Shown: positions 9,277-19,770 of the stretch, piece by piece
How the letters are laid out: the number at the start of each line of letters is the position of its first letter
How positions within the stretch are numbered: position 1 is the stretch's first letter
Origin: Bacteroides sp.
GTDB taxonomy: Bacteria; Bacteroidota; Bacteroidia; Bacteroidales; Bacteroidaceae
DNA length: 24,687 bases
NCBI GenBank assembly: GCA_021204375.1
Contig: JAJPZL010000076.1
Coordinates: forward strand, 1 to 24,687
Reading direction: 5' to 3'
The notes under the pieces: generated by a model
Told to the model about the DNA's origin: nothing
The model's database searches: none
The model's input: the letters and a program-made list of their open reading frames with translations, nothing else
Made by a program: the position numbers and the translations under genes

Positions 9277-11608
9277 ATGATACACAACCGGAACATTTTC
9301 AAGCTATTCCTGGTCTACCTGATCTTCGGGTTAACCTCCTGCTCGGAAACCCAGCGCAGCACCCATCCCCTATCACCGGCAGAGTATGTGAACCCCTTTA
9401 TCGGGGCAAGTACCAGCATTTCGGCCGCAGGAGCCTATCACGGGTTGGGTAAAACGTTTCCGGGAGCAACCACTCCTTATGGAATGGTACAGGTAAGCCA
9501 CAATACAATTACCGGAGGCGATAACAGCCCCGAATATAGTTATGAACACCAAACCATCGAAGGTTTTACTTTTACCCAGATGAGCGGAGTGGGTTGATTT
9601 AGGGATCTGGGCAACTTCCTGGTGATGCCGACAACCGGGGAGTTGAAAAAGATAGCCGGAAAAGAAGATGGAAGTATTACCGGGTATCGTTCCCGTTATG
9701 ATAAGAGTTCTGAAATGGCCCGGGCCGGATTTTACTCAGTAGAGCTTACCGATTATCAGATAAAGGCCGAAAGCAGCGCAACACCCCGATGCGGTATACT
9801 AAAATTTACATTCCCCGAAAATGAGACCTCCCGTATCCAGATAGACCTTGCCCGCAGGGTGGGCGGAACATCCGTTGAACAATACATACAGGTGGTAGAT
9901 GAAAACAGGATCCGGGGATGGATAAAATGTACTCCCGAAGGAGGGGGCTGGGGCGACGGAGAAGGGAACGTAGATTATACCCTATACTTCTTTGGTGAGT
10001 TCAGCAAACCGCTGGAGAACTACGGGTTCTGGAGTGCTGAGATCCCTGATAGCTGGAGCCGGAAAAAAGATGATGTGATCCGGGTTCCCTACCTGAAAAG
10101 GGTAGCGGAAGCTCCGGTAATAACCGGAAAAGATGAGCTCCGGGGTAAGTACCTGGGTTTTTATACGGAATTTTCAACCCGGAGCGAAGAAGAGGTGACG
10201 CTCAAAGTGGGGATCTCTTTTGTAGATATGAAAGGTGCGGAAAATAATTTCAATACTGAAATAGCTGCCTTAAGTTTCGAGGATGTAAAAGCAGAGGCTT
10301 ACCGACAATGGAATGAAGAGTTGAGCCGGATAAAAATATCCGGAGGAACCGATGATGAGAGGACCATTTTCTATACGGCCCTGTATCACACCATGATAGA
10401 TCCCAGGATATACACCGATGCCGACGAACGTTATACGGGAGGCGACGGTAAAATTTATTCTACCGGAGGTGCATTCACCAAACGGACTATTTTCAGCGGC
10501 TGGGATGTCTTCCGGAGTCAGTTCCCTCTACAGACCATCATTAATCCTGCCCTGGTCAGTGATGAACTGAACTCCCTCATTACACTTGCTGAATAAAGTG
10601 GCCGGGAGTATTATGAACGCTGGGAAATTATGAATGCCTATTCAGGATGTATGTTAGGGAATCCGGCACTCTCCATACTGGCTGATGCTTATATAAAGGG
10701 ATACGCACTTTTGATACGGATAAAGCATACAGGTATGCAAAGAATACCTCCAAAGTTTTCGGGAACGATAAACTGGGGTATACCCCTTCGGAACTCAGCA
10801 TCTCACATACCCTGGAATATGCTTATACAGACTGGTGCGTCTCGCAACTGGCAGCTGCACTTGGCAAGGAAGAGAATACGGCTGAATTCCAAAAGAAAAG
10901 CCAGGCGTATCGCAATATCTTTGATAAGGAGAAGGGCTGGTTCCGTCCCCGTAAAGCAGACGGCTCGTGGATGGCATGGCCCGAGAACGCCCGAACCACC
11001 GAATGGTACGGTTGTGTAGAGTCCAATCCCTATCAACAGGGTTGGTTCGTACCTCACGATATAGAGGGAATGGTGGAACTGATGGGTGGCAGGGAAGTTG
11101 TATTGGCAGACCTGGATGAACTCTTTGACAAGACCCCGGAGGATTTCTTATGGAACGATTATTACAACTATGCCAACGAGCCTGTACACTTTGTACCCTT
11201 CTTATTTAATAAACTGGAGGAGCCCTGGAATACACAAAAATGGAGCCGGCATATCTGTAAGAACGCTTATCGTAACGAGGTGGAAGGTATTGTAGGTAAC
11301 GAAGATGTAGGACAGATGTCGGCCTGGTATGTATTGACAGCCTCGGGTATCCATCCTTCCTGTCCGGGAGATACCAGGTTTGAGATCACTAGCCCTCTAT
11401 TTGACCGGATAGAATTCCGCCTGGACCCTGAGTATGCAAGCGCAGAAAATTTACGGTAATAGCTCACGATAACTCTCCTTCAAATATATACATACAAAGG
11501 GCCGTGCTCAACGGAGAAGAGTATAACAGGCGTTACCTGGACTTTTCCGATATAGTTCGCGGTGGGGTACTGGAAGTATATATGGGAGATACCCCTCAGA
11601 AACAATGA
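9277..11608 (+). pseudogene. GH92 alpha-mannosidase lipoprotein, four lesions
   Basis: GH92 enzymes are calcium-dependent inverting exo-alpha-mannosidases. Start chosen at 9277 because it gives a lipoprotein signal ending LTSC; an upstream ATG at 9199 overlaps the GH38 stop. The N-domain opens with EYVNPFIGAS and PGATTPYGMVQVS. Lesions: TGA at 9595-9597 in GVG*FRDLGNF (probably Trp or Cys); TAA at 10594-10596 in LAE*SGREYYERWE (probably Gln); a single-base loss at about 10700 (after ADAYIKG, resuming IRTFDTDKAYRYA); a single-base loss at about 11454 (ENLR, then IAHDNSPSNIYIQ). Restored length is about 777 codons, full length. The general acid Glu is kept in YANEPVHFVPF (codon 11178-11180), and the GNEDVGQMSAW motif (11295-11327) carries the catalytic-base region. 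Likely co-transcribed with the GH38 gene. A frameshifted 40-codon tail, ending with the TGA at 11606-11608, matches the GH92 C-terminus. Confidence 0.9.
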
Positions 11609-11664
11609 GGGATATAGAACGCTTTAATTCCGCTTAATTTTCTGTTTTACAATCCTTTTTCACG

Positions 11665-11690
11665 GATGCAGTGATTATAAAATCAGCATC
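11665..11690. other. Hairpin in the gap before susC
   Basis: GATGC (11665-11669) pairs with GCATC (11686-11690), and TGATT (11672-11676) pairs with AATCA (11681-11685), leaving a two-base bulge and an ATAA loop. No T-run follows directly, so it is not a standard terminator. It may still mark the 3' end of the GH92 transcript. Confidence 0.35.
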
Positions 11691-11693
11691 AAC

Positions 11694-11851
11694 TTAGTTC
11701 ATGTAGAACTATTCTCTTTTTGCTCCCCTTATAATATGCATAGTCATCTATAAGAGGCTTCTGTTTTTCTTCAGGATTCTCTTTTCCGCTAAATCTCCCT
11801 CTCTAAGGCATTCCTGCAACGTTTCTGTTTACCAAGTTCTGCATGAACTAA
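11694..11851. repeat. Paired 17-bp inverted repeats upstream of susC (twin operator or small mobile relic)
   Basis: TTAGTTCATGTAGAACT (11694-11710) and AGTTCTGCATGAACTAA (11835-11851) are inverted copies matching at 16 of 17 bases. Each arm is itself a dyad, AGTTC-N5-GAACT, and the two centres are 139 bases apart. The left arm is followed by TTCTCTTTTT, so it could also end the GH92 transcript. Two readings fit: two binding sites for one dimeric regulator that loops DNA before susC, or the ends of a 158-bp MITE-like element. I see no clear target-site duplication. The rest of the 335-base gap (11609-11943) is AT-rich and holds no gene. Confidence 0.5.
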
Positions 11852-11943
11852 TCAAAAAAAGAGACGATTTAAAAATAAAATGCCTTTAATGTTAGCCTGC
11901 TAATAAGGTACAACTTTTTATTAATTAAAAATTGTTTACTAAT

Positions 11944-14900
11944 ATGAAGAAAAAACAGAGAGCGGATGCACGGAGTGCCATGTGCAAAGTTGTAAAACTG
12001 ATGTTTGCCCTGACACTGCTGTTATTGAGCAGTGTTCAGGCGAAAGCAACCTCTACTATCCTGTCACAGACAGAAAGAACCATTTCCGGTTTGGTCAAAG
12101 ATGATAGTGGTGAACCTGTAATTGGAGCGGCTGTTGTGGTAAAAGGAACGACCATAGGCACCACCACGGATATTGACGGCCTTTTTACCTTGAAGATACC
12201 CGCCAATGCCGGAACCTTGCAAGTAACTTATATGGGAATGAAAACCATGGAACTTCCCATCGGTGACAAAACGCAGTTCAATGTAGTAATGGAACCGGAT
12301 TATGTGCTGATCGACGATGTAGTGGTAATAGGATACGGAACCTGTTCCAAAAAAGATATGTCCATAGCGGTGAGTTCCGTAAAAAGCGAAGAGCTCAACG
12401 ACCGCCCATCCGCATTTAACATTATGCAGAGTGTTGCCGGAAAAGTAGCCGGGGTAACCAATGTATCCATGTCCGGCAGACCCGGTGGTTCTTCCGTCCT
12501 GCGTGTTCGCGGTATGGGTTCCATCAATGCAGGCAAAGATCCTATTTATGTACTTGACGGTGTGATCGGTGTGGATCCTGATATTATAAACTCTGCCAAC
12601 GTTGAATCGATCGATGTACTTAAGGATGCGGCTGCAACAGCTATGTATGGTGCGCAAGGATCGAACGGGGTTGTGCTTATCACCACCAAAAAAGGGAAAA
12701 ACGGGAAAGGTACTGTTACCTACGACGGTAAGATGAGATTCGGCTTTATGGGCCGCAAACTCGATATGCTGAATGCAGATGAATATATGGAGGTCCAGCG
12801 ACGCAGCTATGCCTACAGCGAACAAACCATGCCTCATCTGCTCACTGCCGACGAAAAACTCTTCTATTATGCTAAAGATGCTTCTGGTAATTATCAGTAT
12901 GATGAGAACGGCCTGCTGATCGCTTCGCCCAAATACAATACTGACTGGCAGAAGGAGATAACCCGTACAGCCATTACCAATGACCACATTGTATCTTTTG
13001 CATCGGGTACCGATAACACCAGTGTTTACGCCAGTGTGGCCTATCAGAACTATGAAGGGGCGATGAAGGGTTCCGAATACGAACGCTTCTCGGGTACTGT
13101 AAATGTAAACAGCAGGATCAAAGAGTGGCTACGGGTTCAGGTAGTAGGAACTGTGGGGAGCCAAAAGGGTAATAATAACGACATGGAGAGTCATTTCGGT
13201 CAGGGGCCCTCCGTGGTATGATCGAAATGCCACCTATCGTACCTGTCAAATACGAAGATGGTACCTGGGGACGCAAAGGTGACTATCCATACTCCGAAGA
13301 GGGAGAGAATCCCCTGCTTTTGCTACGTGATAGAAAGGACGAATAGAAATCCAATTTCTCCGTATTTAACCTCAATGCGACCCTTGACCTCACTAAGAAA
13401 CTGACACTGACTCTTCAGGGTGACTACCAGCAGAATAACAAGAAAGAGATGAAGTATGCCAAGGCCGGTCTGCTGGATGTAAGCGAGAATAACGGTGGAT
13501 ACGCCGATATTTACAACTACGATATCCAGAAACTGACCAGCGAGAACTACTTCACCTACAGCGATGAATATTTTAACGGACAATTCAGTTCTAACTTTGT
13601 GCTGGGAGCCAGTTGGTATTACAAACGGGACGAAAGTTCCTCTTCCGGTTCTGAACAGTATTTTGATGATTTCTTTGATTACCATAATCTCTCTGCAGGA
13701 ACAACCTGGCACGAACCGACATCGGAGATGAACCAGAATACCATGAACTCCTACTACTTCCGTATGAACCACAGCTTCCGTGACAGGTATCTGCTGGGAG
13801 CTACTTTCCGTGTGGACGGTGCCTCAAACTTCGGTATGAATAATAAGTATGGTTACTTTCCCTCTGTTTCAGCCGGATGGCGTATCTCGGAAGAGAGCTT
13901 TTTTGAGTCCCTGCTCGGTGTGGTCAACCAAGCGAAGCTAAGAACCAGTTATAGTTTGGTAGGGAATGCCTCCATACCCAATCACAGAACCATCTCCCAA
14001 TACAGCAATGGTTCAACCATTTTCGATAATACCCTGAACTCGTATGTAATTCTCAGCAACCTGGGTAACAAAGATCTTAAGTGGGAATCATCCAGCCAGT
14101 TCAACATCGGGTTAGACCTTAACTTCTTTAACAACCGCCTGGAGTTAATTATGGATTACTATACCAAAACCACCAAAGACCTGTTGTTCGAAAAACAGAT
14201 ACCGATCACTACCGGATACGCTACCACATGGACCAACCTGGGTAAGATACGGAACAACGGTTTTGAGACTACCCTTACCACACGTAACATCCACAACCGC
14301 GACTTTATGTGGCAAACAGATCTTGTCTATTCTACCAATAAAGTGAAGACGATAGATATCAACGACGAAACCATCGACCTGGGCAACGACGTCATTGCCC
14401 GCGAAGGGATAGACTGGGCTTCTTACTATGTATATAAAAGGCTCGGTACATGGGGCTTGATGAGGTAGAAGAGGCAGCTAAATATGGTAAGAGACCGGGT
14501 GATATCAAATACGAAGATGTGAATGGTGACTATAAGATCGACGAGGAAGATCGGCAGCTTATGGGAGCCGGTCGTCCGAAAGGTAACCTTACGATGGTAA
14601 ATACTTTTACTTATAAAGGTTTTTCTCTTATGGTGGATGTTAACTACGTATATGGCTTCAAGATCATGAGTATCACCCACTCCATGGGTGAGAACAGGCC
14701 TTTGTATAGTAACAGTGTAAAAGATATACTCAAAGCGTGGACACCCGAGAACCAGAACACTATGGTTGCCGCACTGCGTTTGCCGTCAGATCCTTTCTTC
14801 GGCGAGAACGAGAAAGATTCATACATGCTTCACAAAGGAGATTTCGTAAGGATCCACAATATCGGCCTCTCCTACTCCTTTAGTCCCAAACTCCTCAGAC

Positions 14901-15082
14901 ATATTCTTGAGGTCAGCAACCTGTCACTTGGAGTAAATGTCGAAAATCTGGCATTATTTACCCAGTATCCCGGATACGATACGGAGATGGGAATATTCAA
15001 TACAGATAATGGTCAGAGTATCGATTTCTACTCCTACCCACGGCCGACAACCGTTACTGCTAACATTAAGATCACTTTCTAA
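11944..15082 (+). pseudogene. susC: SusC-family TonB-dependent outer-membrane transporter, three lesions
   Basis: Would import oligosaccharides across the outer membrane as a barrel capped by SusD. Start at ATG 11944, with a signal peptide (LMFALTLLLLSSVQAKA). Next come a carboxypeptidase-regulatory-like domain (ISGLVKDDSGEPVIGAAV), the plug (VVVIGYGTCSKKDMSIAVSSV; IYVLDGV; LKDAAATAMYGAQGSNGVVLITTKKG) and the barrel, ending in the beta-signal TANIKITF. There is no N-terminal STN domain, so anti-sigma signalling is unlikely. Lesions: a single-base loss in GGGGCCC (about 13204-13209), giving a stop at 13219; TAG at 13344-13346 in DRKDE*KSNFSVF (CAG lost); a single-base loss at about 14453-14458 in LGTWG/LDEVEEAAKYG, giving a stop at 14466. 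Restored, it would have about 1,046 residues, a normal SusC length. susD starts nine bases after the stop. Confidence 0.93.
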
Positions 15083-15091
15083 AAACATAAT

Positions 15092-16615
15092 ATGATGAAT
15101 TATATGAAAAAGATATATTCAACTATAACCCGGCTTATGGCTCTGGCGGTCATCCTCTCTTCCTGTGATTCCTTCCTGGAAGAAAACCACAAGACATTCC
15201 TCAATCCCGACTCCTATTATCAGAACGAAAAGCAGGCACTTGCCGCCGTTAACGGTATATATACTTTTGTGGACGATATCATGGATTCGGATATTGAGCC
15301 CGATTCGCAGAGTTTTATTTTCCTCGAATTTATGCACGGCTATGGTGAGCGGATACGCGGACAAGGAACCCAGGACCTTGTTCAGGCCAACAGCCTGCTT
15401 ATTGCCGATAACAACAGCTATGTGCAAAGATTCTGGGAAACAGCCCACAAAGCCATTGAGAACTGTAACAGCGTTATCGAAGGTATTGAAGGAATGGAAG
15501 AAGGCACGATAGATGAAAATAAAAAGAACCAGTACCTGGGCGAAACTTATTTCCTTCGCGGTTATTTCTACTTTAACTTAGTAAGGCTCTACGGACAGGT
15601 ACCGCTGAAACTTACACCAACCAAAGATGTAACCAACACAGCCATCGAGTTGTCATCCGCAGAGGATGTCTACAACCAGATCGATGAAGATATGGCTAAA
15701 GCCGGTGAACTGATGGAGAACCTGGAGTGGACCAATGCCGGCGGCCGTGTAACCAAGGGAACTGTGAAGTCTATGCATGCCAAGGTTTTACTGACTATGG
15801 CCGGGTATCCTCTTCAAAAAGGAACCGAATATTATACCAGGGCCTACAATATGGCAAAACAGGTATACAACAGCAACGCATTTCAACTGTTCGATACTTA
15901 CGAAGAACTGAGAACTGTGGAAAACTCCGGAGAGATCATCTGGTCTGTTCAGCGGGAAGCCGACCAGGCAGGTAATCCGCTCCATAGTGCCCTGCTGGCC
16001 TATCCTGCTCCTGCAAAATCGGTATCAGCCAGCGCCGCTTACGGCGGAGCGATCACTGTTACCCAACTCTTCTTCAATATCTACCCCCAGGGTGATAAGC
16101 GTACGGAAGAGCGAGAGTTCTATTATACGGAGCAGGAAGCCCTTGATGGTTCGGGGATGGTAGACCTCGGAAGACTCTATATCTATAAGTACTGGGATCA
16201 GGAAGCTGCAGAGACCGGAAAATCAGGTGCTGATTTTACCCTCCTGAGATATGCCGATGTTCTTTTAATGGTGGCTGAAGCAAAAGCCAGTGCTGACGGT
16301 GGTACTACAACCGATGCCGATGCCATTGAAGTATACTATTTAGTCAGAAGCCGCGCACTGCCCGAAGAGGGAAAACTAACCTCTATCACTGTTGATAAGG
16401 TATTGCAGGAACGTTTTTGGGAACTGGCTTTCGAAAACCAGACCTGGTACGATATGGCAAGAACCCGCAAAGCTTTGCATGCTGTTACAGGTCAGATCGT
16501 AAATCTGATCGGATACCAGACGCCAAGCCACACAGCACCCTTTACCGAGGTAAGTTTGCTGTTGCCGTACCCGATCCGGGAAAAGAGATTAAATCCCAAT
16601 TTGAAGAGAGACTGA
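15092..16615 (+). CDS. susD: SusD/RagB-family surface glycan-binding lipoprotein
   Basis: Outer-membrane lipoprotein that lids the SusC barrel and binds the glycan. The signal peptide ends at lipobox ILSSC (Cys25). Typical SusD features follow: FLEENHKTFLNPDSYYQNE, AAVNGIYTF, YLGETYFLRGYFYFNLVRLYG in the TPR-like helices (about residues 147-167), LLRYADVLLMVAEAKA (about 386), RFWELAFENQTWYDMARTR (about 437), and the standard end LLPYPIREKRLNPNLKRD. The 507 residues are full length and no lesion is seen, although the partner susC is broken three times. An overlapping frame reaching 16632 also looks protein-like but is a shadow, because the SusD C-terminal signature is in this frame. ATGs also occur at 15095 and 15104; 15092 is the outermost and is nine bases from the susC stop. 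Confidence 0.95.
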   Translation: MMNYMKKIYSTITRLMALAVILSSCDSFLEENHKTFLNPDSYYQNEKQALAAVNGIYTFVDDIMDSDIEPDSQSFIFLEFMHGYGERIRGQGTQDLVQANSLLIADNNSYVQRFWETAHKAIENCNSVIEGIEGMEEGTIDENKKNQYLGETYFLRGYFYFNLVRLYGQVPLKLTPTKDVTNTAIELSSAEDVYNQIDEDMAKAGELMENLEWTNAGGRVTKGTVKSMHAKVLLTMAGYPLQKGTEYYTRAYNMAKQVYNSNAFQLFDTYEELRTVENSGEIIWSVQREADQAGNPLHSALLAYPAPAKSVSASAAYGGAITVTQLFFNIYPQGDKRTEEREFYYTEQEALDGSGMVDLGRLYIYKYWDQEAAETGKSGADFTLLRYADVLLMVAEAKASADGGTTTDADAIEVYYLVRSRALPEEGKLTSITVDKVLQERFWELAFENQTWYDMARTRKALHAVTGQIVNLIGYQTPSHTAPFTEVSLLLPYPIREKRLNPNLKRD

Positions 16616-16634
16616 TACCAACAAGCAGCTAACC

Positions 16635-18017
16635 ATGAAATGTGACTCCAGGCCTATAGTGTTATCCGTGCTCTTACTGGGCTTCTTCTTCTCTTGCTCT
16701 GACAGGGATGGTAGTAAAAGGGAAAACCCCTTTGATACCGGAGATGACGATACGTTGATCAGGATTGCCACTACCTCCAATGCCGATACCTTATACCTGT
16801 GGTGGGAACTTACCGACCCGGAGCTCAGTTTCGATCACTATTGCATTGAACTGGACAAACCGGCCACAGTCGAAACCGTCGGAAGGGACGAAACGATCTC
16901 CTACTTTACCCGCGTGCCGTACAATGAGCCTGTATCCGTAACTATCTCCTTGATGGAGGATGACCAAACGGTCAGTACCAGTACCACTCAGGTAAAGATC
17001 GATGGCCTGGATAAGGTGATCGCAGGCGTTATCATCCACGACCGCGGTAGTGTAACCGCAGGCGATGGAATGTACTCCATCCTCCTGCCCGACGGCAGAA
17101 GTATCTTCCTGATGGGCGACTCTTACGTGGGAACGGTCACAGGCGGACAGCATCCGACATCCGACCCCATGTATCGCAATACATACATTGTGTATGACAA
17201 CGGTAAGATGAGTGCCATTTACGGGGCCGGAGGTAACAAAAATGCTTCTGCTGCTGTACCTCCCGGTTACCCCGACGAGAAAAAATAGTACTGGCCGGGA
17301 TATGGATTTGTGGAGGGTGATAAGTTGTACATCTTCCAGACCCTGATGTACCAGGGAAGGGATGATATGTGGGGCTTTATGTATGAAACTACCCATATAC
17401 TGGAGTATAACCTTCCCGGGTTGGAGTTAAACCGGATAACGCCTGTTCCATTCAACGGCTCAACAGATATCCATTACGGAATGGCCGTACTGAACGACGG
17501 TGACCACACTTATATCTATGCACAAGTGGATATACGGAACGATCTGGATCCTATTACCGAAGTGCTGGTAGCACGGACCACTACAGGCGATCCGTATAAC
17601 AACTGGCACTATTACAACGGTTCAGGCTGGAGCAGAGATCCATCGGATACCGTGAAGCTGGAAGGGTTAGCTTCTGTGCCTGTTTCGTCACAGTTCAATG
17701 TGTTCAGGCTGCGGGATAAATATGTATTACTTACGCAGAAGAAGACATTTAACTCTGGTGAGATCTATACTTTTATTGCAGAAAGTCCTACAGGGCCCTG
17801 GAGGAATAAACAGCTTATTTTTAAGACCTACGAACAGGATATTCCACATTTGTTTACCTACAACGCAATGGCTCATCCACAGTTTGAGAAAGAAGGGATG
17901 ATCCTTGTTAGTTACAATGTGAATACCGAAGTATTTGCGGAGCAATTCAGCGATGTAAGTACCTATCGTCCCCGGTTCTTCTGGGTGGATATAGATAAAA
18001 TCATGAATGAAAAATGA
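16635..18017 (+). pseudogene. Surface lipoprotein with a DUF5005/DUF4185-like domain, interrupted by one TAG
   Basis: Follows susD after 19 bases. The lipoprotein signal ends FFFSC (Cys17-18 region). A beta-sandwich-like domain (to about residue 130) precedes a larger domain with YSILLPDGRSIFLMGDSYVG, RNTYIVYDNGKM and MAVLNDGDHTYIYAQ, which resembles DUF5005/DUF4185 proteins thought to be beta-propellers related to glycoside hydrolases. TAG at 17286-17288 falls in PDEKK*YWPGYGFVEGDKLY and the frame continues unchanged to the TGA at 18015; CAG is the likely ancestor. Restored length is 460 residues. From position in the PUL it is probably a surface glycan-binding or glycan-cleaving protein. 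The domain name is from memory of similar sequences and is less certain than the lipoprotein and PUL assignments; the activity is unknown. Confidence 0.7.
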
Positions 18018-18534
18018 AGAGTCTGAAAACTCAAAATTTATAAACTCAAAAACTCAAATAATAAAGAAATATGCATTAATACTCACAGTGATTTCGGTTT
18101 TGTCTGCCCTTGCAGGCTGCGATGACAACAACCGTACTAGAATGTCATCAGATTACCCTTCTGATCATGATATAAATTATAGTTTATTCCACGTTTACCA
18201 GTATGATGAGGTAAACATTAACGGGATCGATATCGCTCAGAAGTTTGACTTTTTTGATACCTTCAAACTCATACTGCACTATACTGACGGTAAGATCAGT
18301 GCAGTAACGTTCAATAACGAGGATATATCTTTTTTCCCTTACAGCTATGAGATTCCTGCCGGTAAGGTGGATGCATACCTGGATACGACCGTGCTTCCCA
18401 ACGAATTGCGCATAACCGGATCGGGACCGGATCTCGTTATCGCCTATTTTGTGGATGGTGAGTTCAGCATTCCTTTCAAGCTGGATTGCCCGTCGGTGGA
18501 TTATAAATATACCTTCAAGAGTGTTAATCAATAA
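18007..18534 (+). CDS. Small lipoprotein of unknown function in the SusCD operon
   Basis: I do not recognise this 175-residue protein. The start at 18007 overlaps the end of the preceding gene by 11 bases. After a 21-residue polar leader come a hydrophobic stretch (YALILTVISVLSALAGC) with lipobox LAGC (Cys38) and then a beta-rich globular part (FDTFKLILHYTDGKISAVTF; ELRITGSGPDLVIAYFVDG). No internal stop or frameshift. The position between the DUF5005-like and DUF4961-like lipoproteins suggests a further surface glycan-binding protein or an assembly partner of them. It is one of only two intact genes in the PUL; its short length makes escape from mutation by chance plausible. Confidence 0.75.
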   Translation: MKNEESENSKFINSKTQIIKKYALILTVISVLSALAGCDDNNRTRMSSDYPSDHDINYSLFHVYQYDEVNINGIDIAQKFDFFDTFKLILHYTDGKISAVTFNNEDISFFPYSYEIPAGKVDAYLDTTVLPNELRITGSGPDLVIAYFVDGEFSIPFKLDCPSVDYKYTFKSVNQ

Positions 18535-18546
18535 AACTATACCTGT

Positions 18547-19562
18547 ATGAAATTCATGAAAAAATATAAATATTTACTGTCATTGCTGGTACTATCATTC
18601 CTTGTTGCCACTTGTATGACCATTGAAGAGATCATTCACCCTGACGATGCGCAGGTAGACAGCGATATCAACATTACCGTAAAGATAAAGCTGGTTGCCG
18701 AGACCGATGGCAGCAGCAAGCTGGCCTTTGGTATATTAATGCCTAAAGCCTGGAATGTGAGTGAGCATGCAACAGTGACCCTTACCACCGAGGCGGGATT
18801 TGCCGGTAATACGGTTACCAACGAACCCATGACACTGATGAGTGCCACAGATACAAATCCGTCTGACGGCAAATCCTGGCCTGCTTCGTTTCAGAGCCGT
18901 TTTGGGGTACTGGGTAACACGGGTCCTGTGGAATGGGTGGTGTTTAAATCGGCTACTACCTTCCAGATCGATGATAACATTGAAGTACAAAAACCGTAAC
19001 GGGTACTGTGAATATAAAACTTCACACCGGTACGCGCGCGGTCAAGTTCTATGCGGGATATACCTTTTGCGGAGAGTCGACCGGCTTCGACGGCGAAAAA
19101 TACCCGGATGAGGATGTAGTAGCAGCTAAACTGCTGGAAGTTACCGGAGGTGATGAACCTCAGATGGATTTCACATCTGATCCTGCGGTATCGTACGTTC
19201 CTGCGACTTTTGGTTTCGGTGATATATTCTCCATCCGCTACAATGAGCCCAACTATATAACCGAAGGCGGCCTGAAAGGGGGTGATGCGTATATGTATGC
19301 AAAGGTATTGTACATGGAAGGCGGAATAGAGAAGGAGAAGGTCATAGACGAGATCTCCGACAAAACCCTGATGGAGCCTCTGGAGGATCTGGGTTCGGTA
19401 ACCTCTTTCCAGAAGTATATCTATCCGAGAGATCTCTTTGAGCTATCAAAAGATGCTACGATCTTAGCGATCGAGGTGCACTTTACCAATAATGATAAAA
19501 GTATCATCATACTGGATAGTGAAACCGATCATAATTTTGTTGTTGAGGAGACTTGTGAATAA
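18547..19562 (+). pseudogene. DUF4961-type surface lipoprotein, one frameshift
   Basis: The N-terminus has a signal with a lipobox-like end (LVATC, about Cys23). The first piece carries NITVKIKLVAETDGSSKLAFG, MPKAWNVSEHATVTLTT and GNTGPVEWVVFKSATTF, which I associate with Bacteroidetes DUF4961 proteins found after SusD. At 18989-18993 an A5 run makes the frame end QKP*; adding one A restores EVQKTVTGTVNIKLHTG, and the protein continues through VKFYAGYTFCGES, VPATFGFGDIFSIRY, YMYAKVLY and SFQKYIYPRDLFEL to the TAA at 19560. Restored length is 338 residues, normal for the group. The role is probably surface glycan binding (inference from position). The second piece has no good start of its own, so a split gene is less likely than a frameshift. 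Confidence 0.78.
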
Positions 19563-19584
19563 AAAGTGAAGACCCCCCAGGAAA

Positions 19585-19729
19585 AAAGAGTGTTCCGGAG
19601 GATTCTTTAAGCCCCTTTACTCATGAAGATGTTCCGGGAACCCTCCTCCGGCCGACCCCTCTCCGAAGGATGGTAAGCCAGCCGGTCACCGTACCTGAAG
19701 AGCGGAGGAGAAGTCCCGGAACACTCTTT
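19585..19729. repeat. 145-nt structured element with 14-bp perfect inverted ends and a competing inner stem
   Basis: AAAGAGTGTTCCGG (19585-19598) is the exact inverse of CCGGAACACTCTTT (19716-19729). Inside, TGTTCCGGGA (19630-19639) is the exact inverse of TCCCGGAACA (19714-19723), and CTCCTCCG (19643-19650) of CGGAGGAG (19703-19710), so an 18-bp inner stem competes with the outer one for the same 3' strand. It fills most of the 208-base gap between the DUF4961 gene and the GH78 gene and is more GC-rich than the other gaps. It may be a cis-regulatory RNA, an intercistronic stabiliser or processing site, or a dispersed palindromic or MITE-like repeat. It matches no riboswitch I can recognise, and no U-run follows. 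Confidence 0.6.
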
Positions 19730-19770
19730 CCATCACTCTGTATAGTGCACCTGATCAAACGTATAATACC

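Noticed and set aside
12064..12987. Long open frame on the minus strand inside susC
   Set aside because: It lies opposite strongly recognisable SusC plug sequence and shows no family motif; the same holds for the minus-strand frames inside nifJ.
16417..16632. Overlapping frame at the end of susD reading like a secreted protein tail
   Set aside because: The genuine SusD C-terminal signature (LLPYPIREKRLNPNLKRD) is in the main frame; the other frame is a shadow.
19585..19729. Known riboswitch (cobalamin, TPP, SAM) before GH78
   Set aside because: I could not match the conserved core boxes of these classes on either strand, and the downstream genes are not related to those cofactors.
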